Shown here: one piece after another, positions 1 to 8,437 of the stretch
Layout: each line of letters opens with the position of its first letter
Position numbering within the stretch: position 1 is the stretch's first letter
Assembly: GCF_000153705.1 (NCBI RefSeq)
Contig: NZ_DS022272.1
Span: 2,438,268-2,502,267, forward strand
Direction: 5' to 3'
DNA length: 64,000 bases
Origin: Fulvimarina pelagi HTCC2506
GTDB taxonomy: Bacteria; Pseudomonadota; Alphaproteobacteria; Rhizobiales; Rhizobiaceae
The notes under the pieces: generated by a model
What the model saw: the letters and a program-made list of their open reading frames with translations, nothing else
The model's database searches: none
What the model was told of the DNA's origin: nothing
Position numbers and translations under genes: made by a program

Positions 1-366
1 GAAGATCCGGGCGTGAAATCTGTGAAGCGCATCTACGACTACTACAAGAGCAATGGCGTCGAAACCGTCGTCATGGGCGCCTCCTTCCGCAATACCGGAC
101 AGATCAAGGCGCTCGCCGGCTGCGACCGGCTGACCATCTCGCCAAACCTCCTTCAGGAACTCAGCGAGGACGAGTCGAACCTGCCGCGACAGCTGTCGGA
201 AGACCAGGCCAAGCCGATGGACAAGCTGCCGATGGGCGAGAGCGAATTCCGCTGGGGCGTCAACGGCGATCCGATGGCAACGGAGAAACTTGCAGAAGGC
301 ATCCGCAACTTCGATGCCGATCACAAGAAGCTTCTGAAGCTGATCGCCGACAAGCTCGCGGCATGA
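1..366 (+). CDS. tal: Transaldolase, C-terminal part (5' end outside window)
   Basis: The reading frame is already open at base 1, so this is the last roughly 120 residues of a longer protein. It contains the transaldolase signatures [11 protein letters not shown] and [10 protein letters not shown], which lie near the active site in the TalB-type family. Transaldolase moves a dihydroxyacetone unit between sugar phosphates in the non-oxidative pentose phosphate pathway, in the cytoplasm. The tail of charged residues and the ending LIADKLAA fit the long TalB type. It converges on the Crp/Fnr gene with only a few bases between the stops. The identity is secure; the start cannot be seen. Confidence 0.93.
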   Translation, partial: EDPGVKSVKRIYDYYKSNGVETVVMGASFRNTGQIKALAGCDRLTISPNLLQELSEDESNLPRQLSEDQAKPMDKLPMGESEFRWGVNGDPMATEKLAEGIRNFDADHKKLLKLIADKLAA

Positions 367-372
367 ACGCCG

Positions 373-1092
373 TCAGGTCCTGAGCGGTCCCAGGATACGC
401 TCGTATTCCTCTTCCGGCATGCCGTAGGAGCCGGCCGCCAACGCGGCCAATTCCTTGCGCTTCACTACGGTGATCCGGCCACGCTGGGCACGGATCAGAC
501 CGGCCCCCTCGAGATTGTGCGTCGCGAGCGTCACTGTCGAACGCCTGACCGAGAGCATCGTGCTCAGAAAGTCGTGCGTCAGCTCGATTTCGTTGCTACC
601 GAGCCGATCCTGGCACATCAGAAGCCAGCGTGCGAGACGTTCCTCGACTGTGTAATGTGCGTTCGCGAGCGCCGTCTGGATTGCCTGCATCGCTAGAACG
701 TGGCGGAAGCGAGCAATCATCAGGGCGATCGCTGGCCGCTTTTGCACGATTTCACAAAGTGTCTCGGCAGGAAGCTTCAGCGCTCGTCCAGCAACCTGCA
801 TGAAGCTCGAATGGGGAACGCTGTAAACGCCGATAATTGGCGATGCCCCGACCACGCCTTCGGGTCCCACTATGCCGATCTCCGCGACCCGATCATCGGG
901 CGAGGTCAGCACCAGAGAACAAACACCACTCTCGATGAAGTAGGTCGTGTCGATCGTCTCCTCCGCAGGATTCAAGGTTCCACCGCGCCCGATGGATGTC
1001 TCGCTGAGGTGCGGGGCGAGTGCATTGAAATCCGCTTCGTCCAGTCTGCGAAGCAACAAGTTGAAGCAAGTCTTTTGAGTAATATCGGGCAT
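373..1092 (-). CDS. Crp/Fnr family transcriptional regulator
   Basis: This 239-residue protein has an N-terminal cyclic-nucleotide-binding-like beta barrel (about residues 20-120, with YFIESGVCSLVL and GIVGPEGVVGA) and a C-terminal winged helix (about 150-225, with the recognition region LSVRRSTVTLATHNLEGAGLI). The Fnr cysteine cluster is absent, so it is not an oxygen-sensing Fnr. The pattern is that of the many rhizobial Crp/Fnr proteins of unknown signal. It is transcribed alone, away from ymdB, with about 400 bases of upstream DNA. Its ligand and targets cannot be told from the sequence. Confidence 0.85.
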   Translation of the reverse strand: MPDITQKTCFNLLLRRLDEADFNALAPHLSETSIGRGGTLNPAEETIDTTYFIESGVCSLVLTSPDDRVAEIGIVGPEGVVGASPIIGVYSVPHSSFMQVAGRALKLPAETLCEIVQKRPAIALMIARFRHVLAMQAIQTALANAHYTVEERLARWLLMCQDRLGSNEIELTHDFLSTMLSVRRSTVTLATHNLEGAGLIRAQRGRITVVKRKELAALAAGSYGMPEEEYERILGPLRT

Positions 1093-1496
1093 TACCGCCG
1101 CCTTTTCTTATGCGAGGCGGAGTCCCCACCGTCCCGGCACCGGACGCCCGATATGTTCCCCGTTCTCAGTCGCGCCGTGTGTAGGCAGAGACACTGCGGA
1201 ATCAAAGCAAAGGTTCGCTAGCCGACATTGCCAAAACCCCGCGCAAGCGCGGCCGCGGCAGACGGTTCTATTTTAAGCATCTTGTGTATCTGGTAAGAGA
1301 GATATCCTGTTTAAGAGTGCAAAGGCCGGTTTCAAACATTCATATTGGCGACAGATCATGTCTTTCTGCAAGAAATAGATCGGAAAAATGTTATCTGCCG
1401 CCCGCTAATCTACGTTCCACAGGGTTTCATTGTCGCTACGCAGCAGATTTTCGGTGCAAAAAGTGATTCTTGGCACCGAATGCTTGATGCTGTCGT
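1093..1496. other. Intergenic stretch, no gene seen
   Basis: About 400 bases between the start of the Crp/Fnr gene and the end of ymdB. The short open frames have no recognisable motif and their composition is unlike the neighbours. The middle part (around 1265-1440) is AT-richer and presumably holds the Crp/Fnr promoter. I could not identify a specific operator or a structured RNA. Confidence 0.4.
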
Positions 1497-2318
1497 TCAC
1501 CAGAAATCTGGGAACGTTTCGCTTAGTCGCCCACCGATGCGAAGCGGCGCGACTTTTTCCGCAAGTCCTGTGCGATCGGAGATCTCGACCGCGAGCCCGC
1601 AGACTGTCGACGGCCCTTGTGCGGCTTCGAAACGTCCCTTTGCAATCTTCGTGACGAATCGGTTGAGAGGCTCTTCTTTGTCCATTCCAAGCGAAGAATC
1701 GTAGTCGCCGCACATGCCCGCATCAGATTGATAGGCGGTCCCGTTGGCTAGGATCTGATGATCGGCAGTCGGCACATGCGTATGCGTTCCGACGACGACA
1801 CTCACCTGTCCATCGAGAAAATGAGCCATCGACTGCTTTTCGCTGGTGGCCTCGGCATGGAAGTCGAGGATGATCGCGTCGGCGCCTTCGCCGAGCGGGC
1901 ATGAGGCAACAAGATCGGCGGCACAGGCGAATGGATCGTCGAGCTCAGGCGACATGAAGACCCGTCCCATGATGTTCGCCGCAAGCACCCGTGCACCGTT
2001 GCGCGCCTCGAAGATACCCGATCCCCGCCCGGGTGCTCCGCGAGGATAATTCAGCGGTCTGAGGAACTGTGGTTCGTCCGGCGCGAATTGCAGCGCTTCG
2101 CGCTGGTCCCAAACATGATTGCCCGTAGTGACGACGTTCGCGCCAGCATCGATCGTCTCGATAAAGATCTGCCGCGTGATCCCAAAGCCGCCAGCTGCGT
2201 TCTCACCGTTCACGACGACGAAATCGAGTGCAAGGTCCGATACGAGGCCCGGCAGCTTTTCGAACACGGCATTGCGACCGGACCGACCGACCATGTCGCC
2301 GAGGAAGAGAAACCGCAT
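1497..2318 (-). CDS. ymdB: YmdB family metallophosphoesterase (TIGR00282)
   Basis: At 273 residues this is full length for the family. It begins with MRFLFLGDMVGRSGR, in which Asp8 is the first metal ligand, followed by NGENAAGG, TTGNHVWD and VVGTHTHVPTAD, the metal-binding Asn and His motifs of YmdB-type dimetal phosphodiesterases. Bacillus YmdB hydrolyses 2',3'-cyclic nucleotides and affects sporulation and biofilm genes; the role in alphaproteobacteria is not settled. It commonly sits directly after the 5-formyltetrahydrofolate cyclo-ligase gene. Here that gene lies 1.4 kb upstream on the same strand, with a transferase and an opposing lipoprotein gene between. Confidence 0.9.
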   Translation of the reverse strand: MRFLFLGDMVGRSGRNAVFEKLPGLVSDLALDFVVVNGENAAGGFGITRQIFIETIDAGANVVTTGNHVWDQREALQFAPDEPQFLRPLNYPRGAPGRGSGIFEARNGARVLAANIMGRVFMSPELDDPFACAADLVASCPLGEGADAIILDFHAEATSEKQSMAHFLDGQVSVVVGTHTHVPTADHQILANGTAYQSDAGMCGDYDSSLGMDKEEPLNRFVTKIAKGRFEAAQGPSTVCGLAVEISDRTGLAEKVAPLRIGGRLSETFPDFW

Positions 2319-2408
2319 GCGATGTCCAGATTAGAGGTAAAGGCCGCCGGCCGCCGGCGGTCCGTCAAGTAGGAACCATCGGCGTAGCGCAGGCGTGATT
2401 GGTCGTGT

Positions 2409-3050
2409 CTAGCCCTTGCTGGACTTTGCGTCTTGCAGCTTGTCGAGGGCCCGCCGAACCGCCGGGCGCTCGCCGATCCGCTTCACCCAGTCGGCAAGTG
2501 CGTCGTATTTGCTCGCTCCATGGCTGGAGAGTTCGTCCATCCCCGCCCTCGCCCAGCTCCAGTTGATCATGTCCGCGATTGAATAGTCGCCCGCAAGCCA
2601 ATGGTTTGTCCGAAGATGCTGGTCGAGAACGCCGAGCAAACGCACCGACTCATCTCGATAGCGCGTGACGGCGTAGTCGATCCTCTCGTCCGCGGCGTCG
2701 TTGAAGTGATGATACTGGCCGATCATCGGCCCGGTATTGCCAACTTGGAAGAAGGTCCAGGACAGGCACTTTGCGCGTTGGGGCGAGCTGCGCGGCAGGA
2801 ATTGGCCCTTCAGCTCAGCGAGATAGACCATGATCGCGCCGGACTCGAAGACCGGTTCGGCATATCCGCCTCGCGAGCGCTCGACGAGCGCCGGTATTTT
2901 TGCGTTGGGATTGATCGCCGTGAACGTGTCGGAGAACTGCTCGTTCGCCCCGATATCGACCATGTGCAACTCGTAGTCCATGCCGCATTCTTCAAGCATG
3001 ATGACCGGCTTTTCGCCGTTCGGCGTCGTCCACGTATACAGTTCGATCAT
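2409..3050 (-). CDS. Glutathione S-transferase family protein
   Basis: The start is placed at the ATG at 3050 (MIELYTWTTPNG), which has a good purine-rich ribosome site (AAGGG) 7-8 bases upstream; a longer frame begins only with TTG. The N-terminal half is a thioredoxin-like fold with INPNAKIPALV, the cis-proline segment, and FESGAIMVYLAE, the glutathione-binding segment. The C-terminal half is the all-helical GST domain with the capping motif YSIADMINWSWARAG. The TPNG near the N-terminus resembles the Nu-class/YfcG-YghU group, which shows disulfide-bond reductase activity, so that is the best guess. The substrate is unknown. Confidence 0.87.
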   Translation of the reverse strand: MIELYTWTTPNGEKPVIMLEECGMDYELHMVDIGANEQFSDTFTAINPNAKIPALVERSRGGYAEPVFESGAIMVYLAELKGQFLPRSSPQRAKCLSWTFFQVGNTGPMIGQYHHFNDAADERIDYAVTRYRDESVRLLGVLDQHLRTNHWLAGDYSIADMINWSWARAGMDELSSHGASKYDALADWVKRIGERPAVRRALDKLQDAKSSKG

Positions 3051-3159
3051 AGATTTGCCCTTAAATTGCCGCGTGCAGATGTCTTCCAACCCAAAATACT
3101 AGGGCAGAGACGTCACAAGAGAAAAGGTCGAGGTTAGTCGACCCGATAGGAAAGAGACA

Positions 3160-3678
3160 ATGGCGGCAATCTCGAAACTTATCCGATCCACCATCTTCGG
3201 CTGTGTCTGCGTGGCAGGGCTGGCACTCGCCGGCTGCGGCGGCACGCCCGGCTCCATCGACGTCTCTGGCACGCGCTCAATGCAGGTGGACCGCGGCTAT
3301 GCCCTTTCGAGCGTAAATGCCCTGAGAGCGCGGAACGGTCTCGGGCCGCTGAGCTACTCTTCTACGCTCGACCGGGCGTCAGAGCGCCAGGCGAAGGCGA
3401 TGGCCGCACGCAACCGGATGAGCCACTCGCTTGAGGGCAAGCTATCCTCTCGCGTGTCGCAATACGGCTACCGCTGGGGCTCGATTGCCGAAAATATCGG
3501 CTACGGCTACCGCGACACCCGGTCCGCAATGCAAGGCTGGATCGATTCATCCGGACACAAGAAGAACATCCTCAATCCTCGTGTCACCGAAATGGGTTTC
3601 GGCATGGCGATGGGCCCGAACAACATTCCGTACTGGGCGATGATCTTCGGCACAGAGAACAAGATTCGGATACGCTGA
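3160..3678 (+). CDS. CAP/SCP-domain lipoprotein
   Basis: This 172-residue protein starts with a lipoprotein signal: basic residues, a hydrophobic stretch and the lipobox LALAGC, so Cys26 should be lipidated. The rest is one CAP (cysteine-rich secretory/PR-1) domain, with VNALRARNGLGPLSYSSTLD at its start, MSHSLEG, AENIGYGY and the hallmark GWIDSSGHKKNILNPRV. The bacterial members are secreted or envelope proteins of mostly unknown role. It is transcribed opposite to both neighbours, has its own ribosome site (AGGAAAGAG), and splits the usual ymdB/5-FCL pair. Function beyond the fold is not inferable. Confidence 0.88.
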   Translation: MAAISKLIRSTIFGCVCVAGLALAGCGGTPGSIDVSGTRSMQVDRGYALSSVNALRARNGLGPLSYSSTLDRASERQAKAMAARNRMSHSLEGKLSSRVSQYGYRWGSIAENIGYGYRDTRSAMQGWIDSSGHKKNILNPRVTEMGFGMAMGPNNIPYWAMIFGTENKIRIR

Positions 3679-3744
3679 TCAGGCCCACAGCCTGATCAGC
3701 GCCGGGTAGTCGATAAACCGGTTCCCGCTTCTTAGCCCGACCCG

Positions 3745-4332
3745 CTATGTACCGCGGGAAGGCTCGATGACGCCCTCCTCCGTGACGATTGCATCGAGAT
3801 AGCGATCGTGTTCGGCCATCGGTGCTTCGTCGACCTCCTGGATCGAGAAACCCGTGCCCACGAGATGCGGCGTGACCCCGGTGTCGATGAGCCGCTGGAT
3901 CGCCCTGTCATAGAAACCGCCGCCATAGCCGATCCGCCCCCCGCGCCGGTCGAAGGCCGACAGCGGCACGAGCATCACGAGCGGATTCAGAACCGCTGCA
4001 TCCTCGCCCGGGGAAACAGTGCCGAAACCCTGTTCCACAAGTTCAGCACCGCGCTTCAACTCGCGGAACTGCAGATTGTTCTCGACTATCGCAGGAACGC
4101 AGAGCGTTGCGCCGCGATCGGCGAGATGGGTCATCAGAGGACGGAGGTCGACTTCGGATCGGATGGGCAAGAAACCCGAAACAATTGTCCCTGGCTCGAC
4201 GTCGGCAAGGAAGCGGTCGCCATGTTCAGCGACCATCAGCGAAGCCTCGATCCGATCGCTCTCGTCCATGGCGTCACGGCGTGCGAGCGCCGCCTTGCGC
4301 AGTTCGCGTTTGCGTTCCCTTAGTTCGGACAT
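3745..4332 (-). CDS. 5-formyltetrahydrofolate cyclo-ligase
   Basis: The start is the ATG at 4332 (MSELRERKRELRK), preceded by the strong ribosome site GGGAGAG; the longer frame to 4377 uses GTG and would run towards the 6S RNA. The protein (195 residues) has the N-terminal basic helix RKAALARRDAM and the C-terminal ATP/substrate motif RIGYGGGFYDRAIQRL, both typical of the MTHFS family. The enzyme converts 5-formyl-THF to 5,10-methenyl-THF using ATP. The gene lies just downstream of 6S RNA, an arrangement conserved widely in proteobacteria and known to give co-transcripts in some species. Confidence 0.93.
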   Translation of the reverse strand: MSELRERKRELRKAALARRDAMDESDRIEASLMVAEHGDRFLADVEPGTIVSGFLPIRSEVDLRPLMTHLADRGATLCVPAIVENNLQFRELKRGAELVEQGFGTVSPGEDAAVLNPLVMLVPLSAFDRRGGRIGYGGGFYDRAIQRLIDTGVTPHLVGTGFSIQEVDEAPMAEHDRYLDAIVTEEGVIEPSRGT

Positions 4333-4404
4333 CGTCTCTCCCACTCGGCCGACACCATTCGAGCCGTGCCCTAACACGAATTGCGATCCGATGTGGTGGG
4401 AGGT

Positions 4405-4560
4405 TTTGGCGAGCCAGCCGGCCGATGGTCGAAGTCGATCCCGGGAACCTACAAAGTAGGTGGGCGCCGTGTGCCCGAGCCCACGGGCAAGGGCAGGGAC
4501 AGCTCCCTGTGGAATGACTAAGGCCCCGGGGAATAGTTACGCCTGTCGAACCGGCCAGCC
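4405..4560 (-). ncRNA. ssrS: 6S RNA
   Basis: Read on the minus strand, this region has what I recognise as the alphaproteobacterial 6S RNA core: UUCCCCGGGGCCUUA, then CAGGGAGCUGUCCCUG, and the 3'-side hairpin ACCUACUUUGUAGGU followed by UCGACUUCGACC. The ends GGCUGGCCGG and CGGCCGGCUGG can form the closing stem, giving about 155 nt. The position just upstream of the 5-FCL gene on the same strand is the classical 6S location. 6S RNA mimics an open promoter and sequesters housekeeping RNA polymerase in stationary phase. The exact ends are estimated. Confidence 0.85.
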
Positions 4561-4564
4561 CGCC

Positions 4565-4600
4565 GTCCCCAGATATAAGCCGAAGACGCATCCGGCGAAA
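4565..4600 (-). promoter_or_regulatory. Probable 6S RNA promoter
   Basis: On the minus strand a TATATC -10-like hexamer (bases 4572-4577) ends about 7-12 bases before the predicted 6S 5' end. No convincing -35 box is seen at normal spacing. The call rests on position and the -10 element only. Confidence 0.4.
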
Positions 4601-4782
4601 GAGCAACAACGGGCGAATTCGAACGCACCGCTTTTGCCGCTCACCCGTCGTCGATGCACAAAGCTCACCGTTCATCGGACGCCGCGACTTCATAAACACC
4701 ACCCTCCTCCCCACATGGGCCGAGACATCAGGGCGCGCGGCAGATGGGTCCCGCTCGGACGGACAGAACGGAACGACGGAAC

Positions 4783-5340
4783 ATGATGGACAGTCACAAG
4801 CCGGATCAGATGTACGGAACGACGATCGTCACGGTTCGCAAGAACGGATCGGTGGTGGTCGCCGGTGACGGGCAGGTTTCACTCGGCAACACGATGATCA
4901 AGGGCAATGCCCGGAAGGTGCGCCGGATCGGCAAACAGGGTCAGGTCATTGCCGGCTTTGCGGGTGCGACTGCCGACGCATTTACCCTGCTCGAACGACT
5001 TGAAGGCAAACTCGAACAGTATCCCGATCAACTGATGCGTGCTTGCGTCGAACTCGCCAAAGATTGGCGCACTGATCGCTATTTGCGTCGGCTTGAAGCC
5101 ATGATGATCGTCGCCGATAAAACCGTTACTCTGACGCTGACCGGCAATGGAGACGTCTTGGAGCCGGAAGAAGGCGTCATGGCAATCGGCTCGGGCGGCA
5201 ATTATGCGCTTGCCGCTGCCAAGGCTCTCGCGGAAACTGAGTATTCAGCAGAAGAGATTGCCCGTCGAGCCATGAAGATTGCGTCGGAAATCTGCATTTA
5301 TACAAACGATAGCATCATCGTCGAGAAGATCGAGCGCTGA
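4783..5340 (+). CDS. hslV: ATP-dependent protease subunit HslV
   Basis: HslV is the proteasome-like peptidase that works with the HslU ATPase to degrade cytoplasmic proteins. The start is the first of two ATGs at 4783/4786; the peptide before GTTIVTV is removed so that the Thr becomes the N-terminal nucleophile. Family signatures are [55 protein letters not shown] and ICIYTNDSI. Length is normal (about 185 residues). In most alphaproteobacteria hslU follows within 1-2 genes; here the next gene is the convergent crtW and no hslU occurs in the window. Confidence 0.95.
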   Translation: MMDSHKPDQMYGTTIVTVRKNGSVVVAGDGQVSLGNTMIKGNARKVRRIGKQGQVIAGFAGATADAFTLLERLEGKLEQYPDQLMRACVELAKDWRTDRYLRRLEAMMIVADKTVTLTLTGNGDVLEPEEGVMAIGSGGNYALAAAKALAETEYSAEEIARRAMKIASEICIYTNDSIIVEKIER

Positions 5341-5396
5341 CGAGCGGTCCCTCAGGAGAGTTCTGGCGGGTTATGCCAAAAGCGATCTCGAGGCCT

Positions 5397-6185
5397 TTAG
5401 GACTGGCGAGTATGCGGCAGAGCCCACCAAGGCGTCCATGGCGCCAAATGGTGCTCATGGTGGTAGCCAAAATGGAAGCAGGAGAATAGCGAGGCCACGT
5501 AACCGAATTCGCTCGAACGTGTGTTATGCGCGTCGGCAAAGGTGCCCGATTCTTCGTGTCGATGCGGGCGGTAGGTTCCGAAGTAGAAGAGCTGCAATGA
5601 CGAAAGCAGTGACGGCAAGCCGTAAAATAGAACCACGTTCGTCACAGATGCATCCAGTATGACGAGATAAAACGTCACGACGGTCGAGACGAATGCGACC
5701 GATCTCCATCCGAAATAACGTGAGAAGAAGGTGCCGAACCAAGGCCAGAAATTCTCCGGATCATCTGCGTAGAAATCCGGGTCGGCCGGTGTACCGGGTG
5801 CGTCGTGGTGTGCGAAGTGAGCATCTCTGATCTTTTTCCACGCAAATCCCGCGTAGACGAACAGGATGAACCCGCCGATTACGGCATTCAAACGCGTTCG
5901 ACCCGGCGCCAGCGAACCATGCATGGCGTCGTGAGCCAGGATGAAAAGCCCCACCGTCAACCAGCACTGGAACACCGTGATCAATGGTGCGAGAGGCAAC
6001 GTGCTGAAATTGATGTCGAGGAAGAATATCGCTGAGACGTGTATTGCGAACCACGATGCCAGCAGCACGGCACAGAGCGTCAGGCCAATCGTCGTTTGGT
6101 AGGGTCTGATTTTGGGTGAGTCGGCGGGTGTGGATCGCGGTAACGCACTTGCCGGGATCAGGCGTGAGGTTGGGCTGAGGGTCAT
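5397..6185 (-). CDS. crtW: Beta-carotene ketolase CrtW
   Basis: This integral-membrane diiron enzyme adds keto groups at C4/C4' of beta-ionone rings, giving canthaxanthin or, with CrtZ, astaxanthin. The 262-residue protein has the three histidine boxes: HDAMH (85-89), HFAHH (123-127) and HHEHH (242-246). It also has the CrtW-specific stretches FWPWFGTFFSRYFGWR and LQLFYFGTYRPHR, which separate it from fatty-acid desaturases. Hydrophobic helices flank the boxes. Its ATG overlaps the stop of crtX by four bases, so the two are translationally coupled. Phytoene-level genes (crtE, crtB, crtI, crtY) are not in the window. Confidence 0.92.
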   Translation of the reverse strand: MTLSPTSRLIPASALPRSTPADSPKIRPYQTTIGLTLCAVLLASWFAIHVSAIFFLDINFSTLPLAPLITVFQCWLTVGLFILAHDAMHGSLAPGRTRLNAVIGGFILFVYAGFAWKKIRDAHFAHHDAPGTPADPDFYADDPENFWPWFGTFFSRYFGWRSVAFVSTVVTFYLVILDASVTNVVLFYGLPSLLSSLQLFYFGTYRPHRHEESGTFADAHNTRSSEFGYVASLFSCFHFGYHHEHHLAPWTPWWALPHTRQS

Positions 6186-7522
6186 GACCTCGCAAATAAG
6201 CCGAACCGTCCGGGTGCAAAATCGTTTGCCGCCTCGTTTGGCGCGGCATAACGTCGTCCATCCTCGCTCTGTGCGCTCGCGAGAACACGATCGACGGCTT
6301 CTGCAGCAGCACGCGCACCGCCTGCGTTGGCGATTTCCGCCTGGATCGGAGCGATCCGGTTCACGAAGGCTGCTCGGTTTGCAATCAAATCGGAAAGTGC
6401 ATTCGCAATGGTTCGCGGCTTGGCCCGCTTGGCGGCGATAGCCTTACCCACGCCGTGATGGAGTATACGGGCACCGACACCCGGCTGATCGTAGCCAATT
6501 GGCAGCGCCAACATAGGCGTACCGACCGCCAGACAGTCGAGAACGGTGTTGAGCCCCCCGTGAGTCACGCAGACATCTGCGCGTGCGAGCATCGCGCGTT
6601 GATCGACGAAACTGACTACCCACTTGGCCGGAAGCCTCGAAGCTTGTCGTGGCGAGAGCCCCCCGCAATGCGCGATCATCAATTGCACATCGAGCGTCTC
6701 GCAGGCGGATGCGATCTTTTTGAATAAACTGTAACGATGACCTTGCACCGTGCCGAGAGACGCGAACACGAAGGGGCGCGTCGGGTCGATCGTGAGACAT
6801 GTTTCCTTCGTCAGTCTTGCGACTGAGGCACTGCGGATGGGTCCAACCGGCTTCAGTTTCGTCCCCCTCGGTCTCGGAAAGTCGAAAACGCTGACGGTCT
6901 GCGACAAACGCAACACTGGCGAGAGACAGGCAACGTCGTCCTCCCGCGGCCCCAGTCCGAAGCGCGTCGCCCAGGCTTGGATCACCTTCCGTTGCTTGCG
7001 CATGAAGAATTTGCCGACACGCTCCCCGCCGCGATTGCGAGCAAGTCCCTCTTCGGTGGGATCGTAGGGCCAATCGAGAAACGGCAGAGGCATCGCCACA
7101 TCCCGTTCGATTGGTAGGGCCGACGCCAAGGAGATGTGTGGCAGGCCGAGATAAGCTGCGACCAGACCGGCGCCTGGCTCGAATTCATCTGCGATGATTG
7201 CATCGATTTGCATCGAACGCATGATGTCCGGAGCGATGCGACAAAACTGATCTGTTTCTCTTGCTCGATCGGCAACTGCCCGCAAGATACCGAGAATCCC
7301 GGCGCCGCCGCCGTCACGCCGACGATGCCGAACACCAGACATGATTGAAGCAGAAGCCGCTAGCGTAACAATCTCGATGTCAGACTGGCAGACCATCGTC
7401 TCCGCCTCTTTCGGCAGTATGAAGACGACGTCGTGGCCGCGAACCTTGAGCGCTTGCCCCAGAACTTCGAACGCCTTGATATGGCTGTAGAACGCCGGAC
7501 AGACCAAAGCTATGCGTGCCAA
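6182..7522 (-). CDS. crtX: Zeaxanthin glucosyltransferase-like (CrtX)
   Basis: This GT1-family enzyme probably transfers glucose from UDP-glucose to the hydroxyl groups of zeaxanthin or other hydroxylated carotenoids. The N-terminus MARIALVCPAFYSHIKAFEVLGQAL matches the CrtX acceptor-side start. The C-terminal half has the donor-binding motif VTHGGLNTVLDCLAVGTPMLALP, and FVFASLGTVQGHRYSLF precedes it. The frame opens with TTG at 7522, with AGGGA about 10 bases upstream; no ATG fits better. 446 residues is normal. Coupled to crtW, it suggests glycosylated keto-carotenoids as the end product. The natural acceptor is inferred from context. Confidence 0.85.
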   Translation of the reverse strand: MARIALVCPAFYSHIKAFEVLGQALKVRGHDVVFILPKEAETMVCQSDIEIVTLAASASIMSGVRHRRRDGGGAGILGILRAVADRARETDQFCRIAPDIMRSMQIDAIIADEFEPGAGLVAAYLGLPHISLASALPIERDVAMPLPFLDWPYDPTEEGLARNRGGERVGKFFMRKQRKVIQAWATRFGLGPREDDVACLSPVLRLSQTVSVFDFPRPRGTKLKPVGPIRSASVARLTKETCLTIDPTRPFVFASLGTVQGHRYSLFKKIASACETLDVQLMIAHCGGLSPRQASRLPAKWVVSFVDQRAMLARADVCVTHGGLNTVLDCLAVGTPMLALPIGYDQPGVGARILHHGVGKAIAAKRAKPRTIANALSDLIANRAAFVNRIAPIQAEIANAGGARAAAEAVDRVLASAQSEDGRRYAAPNEAANDFAPGRFGLFARS

Positions 7523-7703
7523 TTACATCAATCCCTCAGCCGAAACGAATCGACGCAGACAAGCACCGCCCTATCGATAGCAACCGACCTTAACATAGTT
7601 CCGGGTGACGATAGTCGAGGTAGGGTATGATCAGGACATTCCTGAACGGCGATGGAAGCGTTCGGGTCGATCGAGAAACGGCTTTTAACGTGACGAAAGA
7701 GGA

Positions 7704-8324
7704 TTGATGTCGGCCGCGCGCGGTTCATGCTCCCTAAGCGAGATCGCTAGCCGCTCGGCTCGGTTGCGCCGACCTCGCTCGATCGCGAAAGTCTGGCCCG
7801 TCGCTTCGACACTTGCATGCCTGTTGCTGACAAACGGCCTCGTCGTACTCTACCTCTGGGCGATCGGTAGACCGTTCATCGCGCCGACCGAACCTCTCAA
7901 GCTGTTTAGCGACAACCTCGCCGCTGCGAATTCGCTTTATCTCTCCGATCCCTACTCGCTTCTGCACGTCATCTTCGGAATCGGTCTCTTCCTGTATCTC
8001 GACTGGATGAAACCTTTCTGGCCGACGAGGGAAAAACTGATTGTCGCGGTCTTGGGGAGCGCAATCTGGGAAGTCGTCGAGAACACGCCATATGTTGTGG
8101 GTCTGTTCAACGACACGAGTGACACGGCAGCTTACAACGGGGACAGTGTCGCGAATTCGATTGGCGATACGATCTCTGCGGTAATTGGTTTTTTGTTCGC
8201 GAATCGGACAGGGCGCCGAGTTTCCCTGTTCGTTGCATTCGCGCTTGAATCAATCGTTACAGTATGGATTGGCGATGGAATCGTTATTGGCACGCTCAGA
8301 CTTCTGGGTCTGTACCCGATCTGA
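7704..8324 (+). CDS. DUF2585 family membrane protein
   Basis: I recognise the DUF2585 (UPF0314) pattern of Rhizobiales: an N-terminal membrane helix, then LYLSDPYSLLHVIFGIGLFLYL, a helix ending in IWEVVENTPYVV, and YNGDSVANSIGDTISAVIGFL. There are about five or six predicted membrane segments. No reaction is known for the family. It lies between crtX and crtZ, in the crtZ orientation, and is divergent from crtX with about 180 bases between. The position may mean a link to carotenoid or envelope biology, but this is only context. Confidence 0.82.
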   Translation: MMSAARGSCSLSEIASRSARLRRPRSIAKVWPVASTLACLLLTNGLVVLYLWAIGRPFIAPTEPLKLFSDNLAAANSLYLSDPYSLLHVIFGIGLFLYLDWMKPFWPTREKLIVAVLGSAIWEVVENTPYVVGLFNDTSDTAAYNGDSVANSIGDTISAVIGFLFANRTGRRVSLFVAFALESIVTVWIGDGIVIGTLRLLGLYPI

Positions 8325-8437
8325 TCGACGCGACTCTTGCGCCCATCGTCACGGCCATGTGTGTGTGCCAAGATCGAGTTATATATGTACCTCGGCCTGA
8401 ACGACTGAACCAAAACTAGAAACGTCGATAAGAAACG

